Assembly: GCF_000237925.1 (NCBI RefSeq)
Contig: NC_031502.1
Span: forward strand, 24,994,696 to 25,058,695
From: Schistosoma mansoni
Taxonomy: Eukaryota; Platyhelminthes; Trematoda; Strigeidida; Schistosomatidae
DNA length: 64,000 nt
Direction of reading: 5' to 3'
In this document: positions 59,152-64,000 of the stretch, one piece after another
How positions within the stretch are numbered: the stretch's first letter is position 1
Layout of the letters: each line of letters opens with the position of its first letter
The notes under the pieces: model-generated
What the model saw: only the letters and a program-made list of their open reading frames with translations
What the model was told of the DNA's origin: nothing
Databases searched by the model: none
Program-made: the position numbers and the translations under genes

Positions 59152-60618
59152 AAACACTTCATTGTTGAAATTATCATTACTAAGGTTTGACTTGATAATT
59201 TCAAATAAATTGAGCATCGAGTAGATTGCTATAAATAAATTAATATACTTAATTGTTGAGTTTCCTTTTGGCTAATTCGCTTAAATTTTACCAGGAATCT
59301 AAGACTATCCAGAAGAAATATCAAGGTTCAATAAACACCTGAAACAAACAGTTAAAATAACATAGCAATACAAAAAGAACAAGAGATCTTCATAGATGCG
59401 ACACAACGATTCAAATCATTTGTAATAGATGATATCAAACAATCACAGGGGAATTTAAACAAATAATATTGAATACAAAGGATCAACATATTGTTGATAA
59501 GTCATAACGATAAGAAAATACATCATAAATACAATAGGGAAAGGAGGGAATAATAATTAAACATTGACTGAGCTTGTAGGTAAATACAGTGAATGAGATG
59601 ATTTGGTGTGGACACGTCAAGATTTTCAAATTCAATAAGAATCCGTCACAAAGATTGACAGAAAACTCTGTAAAGTTGTTTTATATTTGTCTCCTTGACA
59701 TCGATTCGGTTTACATTTTAGACGCATGTTGACGTAGAATCTTGTAACTGAAGACCACCATTGATTGAAGTGTCTGTGAAGTAAATATTTCAATCTGAAT
59801 TCGATATCTTTTATTTCTTGAGATCGGGAATTGATTTACTTTGTAAACCAGGTTCTCTGTCTGTAGACTTCTAATACTATGTATCTGTTATATGGTGGGC
59901 TAGTACATTACTTTAGAAAGCTTGGCCTCTAATACATAGATCGTTCTTTAGATTCTTTAAAACATAATACTTCAATCTTCCTTCTATCCTTCCGATATAT
60001 TTGCTACAGAATATGCATATCAGTTGACAAACATAGTTGAATAATGTCTCGTGGACATCTTACCGTGTTACTAACCATGATAGTTGATACAATGATTGAC
60101 TAACTTTGTCAACTTTTAAGCTCAACTTACATAAATAAGTTTGTTTTCTCCACTACTGAAGTACTCATTGACTTTTTCCCATATGTGAAGTACTTGTGAA
60201 TGAATTTTATGAGGTAGCCATCATTTCGTAGACTTTGTTCGGTCATCTTGGGTTTGCTATAACGTTTTTTTCTCAGAGGTTGTTCTATATCCTTTGGGAC
60301 AACTTTCTTTTAGATGTACTCAATTTCTGATTTTCTCATTTCTTGACTTCGAAGTCCAACCAACGTGGAAGTAATGAAAAGTGCTAAAAAACTATGTAAG
60401 AAACTAGTTCTATCATAGTAAGAATAAAATGAACCTAGAGAATGCTTACAACTAAACTGGAAACTACCAGAGTAAAGGTAGAATTCTCGGTTTATAATGT
60501 AAAAGTTATAGCATCTATGAGAGACAGGATGGTTCGTTTGTTAAAATAGTTTTTGTTATGAATTAAAAAAAGAATGCCGCATCCAATTCGTTACGATTTT
60601 ATGTTCAGCTTTTATCAC
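59152..60618. other. Non-coding stretch
   Basis: No gene is recognised. A short acceptor-led frame at 59296 (TTTTACCAG, then about 15 codons) is too short to support. Confidence 0.5.
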
Positions 60619-61079
60619 GTGAATTATCCGCCAATCGGAATACGACTTGTCTAACCTTAGCACTGAGCCAAAACAATAACGTTCAACTGGTATGAGTAGT
60701 CTAGCGTCTTATTGGTCCGCCTAGCCCATCCAATTGAGTCCAGAACACCGATTACAGCTTCTGTTATGCGAATCATTTATTTCAAGCATACTTGGCTTAT
60801 ATACCAGACAGACAGACCGCATCACTCATAAAATAGAAAATAATATTTGTACAAGATCAAGTGAACGTGGGAGACAATAATCAATAAACTGAACATAATT
60901 TGGGGACACTAAATCGTATAATAATAGTTTATAGGTCAAAATGAAGCTTATGATAAGAGGGATATAGATATCCGTAATCTAGTTATTAAACAGTTATACG
61001 ATAAGAATATATACAGAATAATAGTCCATTAATAGGTTCCGGAAGTTACCTGTACTTATGTCTTCACTAGGATATAACA
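60619..61079 (-). repeat. Solo LTR, family 2, copy 2
   Basis: On the minus strand it starts TGTTATATCC and contains TCTGGTATATAAGCC, GAAATAAATGATTCGC and GGTGTTCTGGACTC in the same order as 47151-47586. It has a TATA region, AATAAA and a downstream leader, as in an LTR. Confidence 0.65.
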
Positions 61080-61179
61080 GTTTTAAAATGTGGAATCCTA
61101 ATAAATGCAATCAATAGATTAAGTTGTTAAAAGGGGTTTGGATAGATTGTTGAATCTAATAGTTTACATCACGAACTGA

Positions 61180-61390
61180 CCCTGGTCAGACAGCTATTGA
61201 AGACCAGGAAGTATTGCAAAACTGATTAACCCTAGTATGAGACTCCTCAACAATGCATGAGACTTGACAGTCTCGGATTAGATCTCCTGTGACGTCATAG
61301 ACATAAACTGTTGAAGAGTCTCATAGTAAAACGAAACGGTTACCCATTGCTTCCTGGTTTTTAATGTTTGTCTGACTAGCATCAGCTCGT
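61180..61390 (+). repeat. Old hammerhead-SINE copy
   Basis: Recognisable pieces are GAAGAGTCTCATAGTAAAAC, GAAACGGTTACCC and TTGCTTCCTGGTTTTTAATG. It is degenerate throughout and the ribozyme is not functional. Confidence 0.6.
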
Positions 61391-61621
61391 GATGTAAGGT
61401 GTGATTTAATTGTATTAATTAACTAGTCGTCGTTTGAATTGTAGATCTGGTATTATTTCGAATCGGATGGGCGACAAAATGCCATCCAACATTGTCTAGT
61501 AGCCCTGAAATATTTTAAAATAAACAGTGGTCTGAAAAACTCAACCACATTTTTCCTACAAATAATTTATTTGAACACTAGTACTGTTGGCTTAATAAAA
61601 ATGTTGTATATATGATTTTAG

Positions 61622-61732
61622 GTCGATTCTATCACCGGCAGATATCAGTTCGTGAAGTTGGACAACCTCAATATTGTCAGGTTGCTTACTGGAGGCAAGA
61701 TCATAACGGAAACAACTTACGCTGCATCATAA
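61622..61732 (+). CDS. Candidate terminal exon of unidentified host gene
   Basis: Acceptor TATATGATTTTAG is followed by 36 codons and TAA, reading VDSITGRYQFVKLDNLNIVR then LLTGGKIITETTYAAS. The text looks protein-like in this frame. An AATAAA lies 63 nt after the stop (61795-61800), fitting a 3' end. The exon starts in phase 0. I cannot name the protein or find its upstream exon with confidence. Confidence 0.4.
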   Translation, partial: VDSITGRYQFVKLDNLNIVRLLTGGKIITETTYAAS

Positions 61733-61794
61733 AATTAATTATACTACTAGTGAACTACAAAATATTATTAAATCATGCATAAACAAATGAAAGT

Positions 61795-61800
61795 AATAAA
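61795..61800 (+). promoter_or_regulatory. Candidate polyadenylation signal
   Basis: AATAAA 63 nt after the stop of the candidate terminal exon. Confidence 0.4.
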
Positions 61801-62579
61801 TAAATCATCTGTTCATTTGGAAGAACGGTTATAAAAAGAGATACTAAATCACATTGTAGTCAACGTTTGTAAATCGATACTGAGATCAGTGTACATGCTT
61901 ATTATTTGTTTAACATAAGTTTCATTTCACTAATTTATTGATAGTATTCCAGGATAGGATCAACTAAGAATGTTACTGATGAGTTATTTAAGTTGGAACT
62001 AAATAATTGTGGGCTATCACTTCATTGGATTGGTAAAACAAAGTTAAAATTCCCTAAATTTTTAAAAATGAAGTTGTAATAACTGAACCTTATTTGAAAA
62101 CGAAGGTGAATAACCAGCTGTTCATAGTTTCAAAATAGCCATGAGGTTTTTAAACGATAAAAACAGTTCTTAAAAAAAGATGGAAGTGTAGAATATCGTC
62201 ACAACAAAAACTTCAAATTAATAGACTAGATTAACATACAGAGAAATATTGATATTGTCTGAAGGAAGCGAGAGAAATTAACATATAGTTTATAGTTGAA
62301 CAGTGGATTGAGGAAATGAGTAGTTAAATGTGGAAGTGAATTCCAGAAGCATTCTCCGTTATGAATATTTTTAATGAATCAAAGAAAAGAGGAAGATAAA
62401 GTGAGTAAACAGTTGTATGCGTAATATTCTTTTTTTTACATGAAACAAATTAGTTCCTCAACACTTGTCAATCAAATATGACGTTTTTGTATAACAGGCT
62501 TTTCTATACGAAAACTCTCATCGGTACTCTTGAGAATTTAGCAAACTAAATGATTATATCTTTCAAAACACGGAATTTG
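61801..62579. other. Non-coding stretch
   Basis: No gene or repeat is recognised. Confidence 0.5.
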
Positions 62580-63712
62580 TTTAGTTCCAAATCTTCCTGA
62601 AAAGAACGTGGAGCATGTTTGCAGTTACTTCTATGTCTGACTTCAGTGCTTCGGCTGGTATATTGTCAGGCTCTACTGCTTTCTCACTCTTTATTTGTCT
62701 GATGGACATCCTAATTTCTTCAATCTTTGGTGAAGTGACATCTATAGGAAGGTCTGTGTGTGTTGCTTGGATGTCCGTTGGATTCGTCTTATCTTCTTTA
62801 TCCTTGACCGGTCTCTCAGGTTTACTATATTTCCCTGCTAGTTCATTCGTTGTGTCATGTAGCTGTCTCGTATTTCCTTCTCTTGCAGATTTTTCTGCTG
62901 TCACCACTAGATCTTCCACTTATTTCTGCTTGTCAGCTCTAATGCTTCTGTGTATTCAGTCTGTCTTGGCTTTCTGTGCTCTTGTTCGACTGCTTTTAAT
63001 TGCCGTCTTCTTGTTTCTCCGCTCTTGAATCTTGTCCAGCGTTTCTATAGGGACCCATTCCTAATGATGATGCTTCTTGTAACCCAGCACTTCCTGACAT
63101 TTTGAAGTTTGTGCCTCTTTAATCTATCTCCAGTTGTCCTCCATAGTAGTTGCTCCTTTGAGTGGATCTTGTAAGCTTTGGAACCTGTTGCTGATATATA
63201 TCTTGAATTTGTTGGGCTTGTCAGTACCTCGAAGAAAGGCTGTATTGAACCTTCGCAACACTGTTTCTTTAATTGTCCACTACTTCTCTAGCTTCAGTTT
63301 CATCTTGGCAACCACTAGGTGGTGATCTGAAGCTATGTCATCTCTCTTCGCTTATATATCTTCCATTTATTCATCTGTGATCGATTTGGTTCACTGTAGT
63401 GTGGTCCGGTTAGACTCATGTAGCTTTGTGTATGCGTTTGTTGGTAAAGTGGTATCACCCACAACCGTTTTGTTGAAGGCACATTGGTCTGCAAATCTGT
63501 CACCATTCTTACCCTTTTCTCCCTGTCAGTCCGTGTCTTCACATGATATCTCCATACCCGGTATTGCCTATTCCGACAATTAAGTTTAGGTCTTCCGTCA
63601 TGATGGTCAGGTAGTTCCCGTTGCACTTACCTACGATCGACTGCAGCCTTTCATAAAACTGAGCTTTTTCGTCCTCATTGCTATCATTGGTGGTGCATAG
63701 CACCAAATAACT
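62580..63712 (-). pseudogene. RTE-clade fragment (endonuclease end to RT start)
   Basis: On the minus strand: part of the endonuclease (LQSIVGKCNGNYLTIMTEDL, GIGNTGYGDIM; the catalytic GDFN reads EDLN), an HLVVAKMKLK-like segment, the linker, then VTAEKSAREGNTRQLHDTTN and [28 protein letters not shown]. It stops at 62580 before the RT palm, so it is truncated at both ends. Many frameshifts. The subfamily differs from that at 17036-20240. Confidence 0.85.
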
Positions 63713-63910
63713 TTTCACAGTTAAATTCACGAGCCGATCGAAGCTAGAACACCAATGGAAACCTAGAAGCACTGGACAGCCATTTTGTCCTAGTATCGGA
63801 CTCCTCGGCAGTGCCTATTCACGATCCCTCACACGTGACTCTAACCCAAGACCGTTGGTCTCGCGCGCGAACGCTTAACCTCAATCCGTGAATTCAACAG
63901 TGAAAATACA
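63713..63910 (-). repeat. tRNA-derived SINE with decayed hammerhead
   Basis: The minus strand shows GTTAAGCGTTCGCGCGCGAG and the B-box-like GGGTTAGAGTC, then a hammerhead region with CCGAGGA in place of CTGAGGA and CAAAA in place of CGAAA. Stem I GCACTG/CAGTGC is intact. It abuts the 5'-truncated RTE fragment. Confidence 0.75.
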
Positions 63911-63985
63911 ACAATCTCCAAAAATCCCCAAAATAGTATAGATAGGTTGTTATTGTACTAATGACTGTCCGTTAAATAAGTTAAC

Positions 63986-64000
63986 AAAAGGGCTTAACCA
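63986..64000 (+). repeat. Start of a repeat running off the window
   Basis: AAAAGGGCTTAACCA also occurs in the replaced block of flank U' (about 40051-40065) with similar preceding sequence. It is probably the edge of another dispersed repeat. Confidence 0.35.

Noticed and set aside
1-64000. CRISPR arrays, operons, bacterial promoters or ribosome-binding sites
   Set aside because: None seen, and none expected in this eukaryotic sequence; the tandem repeats are microsatellites or satellite units without spacers.

Overview
This is animal nuclear DNA, almost certainly from a blood fluke of the genus Schistosoma. The base composition is AT-rich and genes are sparse, with long introns. The repeat set is a schistosome one: 334-bp satellite/SINE units carrying type-I hammerhead ribozymes (the Sm-alpha family), RTE-clade retrotransposons, a CR1/Jockey-like fragment, a Ty3/Gypsy element of the Boudicca/Saci sort and a Penelope-like element with a GIY-YIG domain. 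The species cannot be fixed from the sequence. Three runs of exactly 200 N (29336-29535, 37594-37793, 43350-43549) divide the window into four contigs, called alpha (1-29335), beta (29536-37593), gamma (37794-43349) and delta (43550-64000).

Contig alpha holds one well-supported host gene: a three-exon PLAC8/cornifelin-family gene on the + strand (exons 15302-15392, 16297-16436 and 22538-22651; 114 residues). Its 6.1-kb second intron contains a nearly full-length RTE retrotransposon in reverse orientation, a Gypsy pol fragment and one exon-like segment. The rest of alpha is non-coding DNA with RTE, CR1 and hammerhead repeats.

Contig beta carries a degenerate Gypsy element (truncated 5' LTR, gag remnant, protease, RT, RNase H, integrase, then an inserted RTE fragment, a small open frame with a splice-acceptor-like start, and the beginning of the 3' LTR). 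Contig gamma carries an intact, intronless asnA gene (bacterial-type aspartate-ammonia ligase, 328 residues), two full 536-bp LTRs and the 5' half of a Penelope-like element. Contig delta carries the 3' half of that Penelope-like element, several hammerhead repeats, RTE fragments, solo LTRs and a few exon-like segments of unidentified host genes.

The main structural result is that contig gamma is placed backwards. Its two ends are reverse-complement, dovetail-overlapping copies of the end of beta (842 nt) and the start of delta (847/848 nt). Flipping it gives one continuous locus: flank U - Gypsy - LTR - flank F - asnA - second copy of U - solo LTR - Penelope-like element - second copy of F. 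In that reading asnA lies between two copies of a transposon-rich segmental duplication. A further 2,188-bp segment of beta is an inverted copy of part of delta.

The genes do not form a pathway. The two confident protein-coding genes (PLAC8 family and asnA) are unrelated. The rest of the coding material is retroelement debris or unassigned exon candidates.
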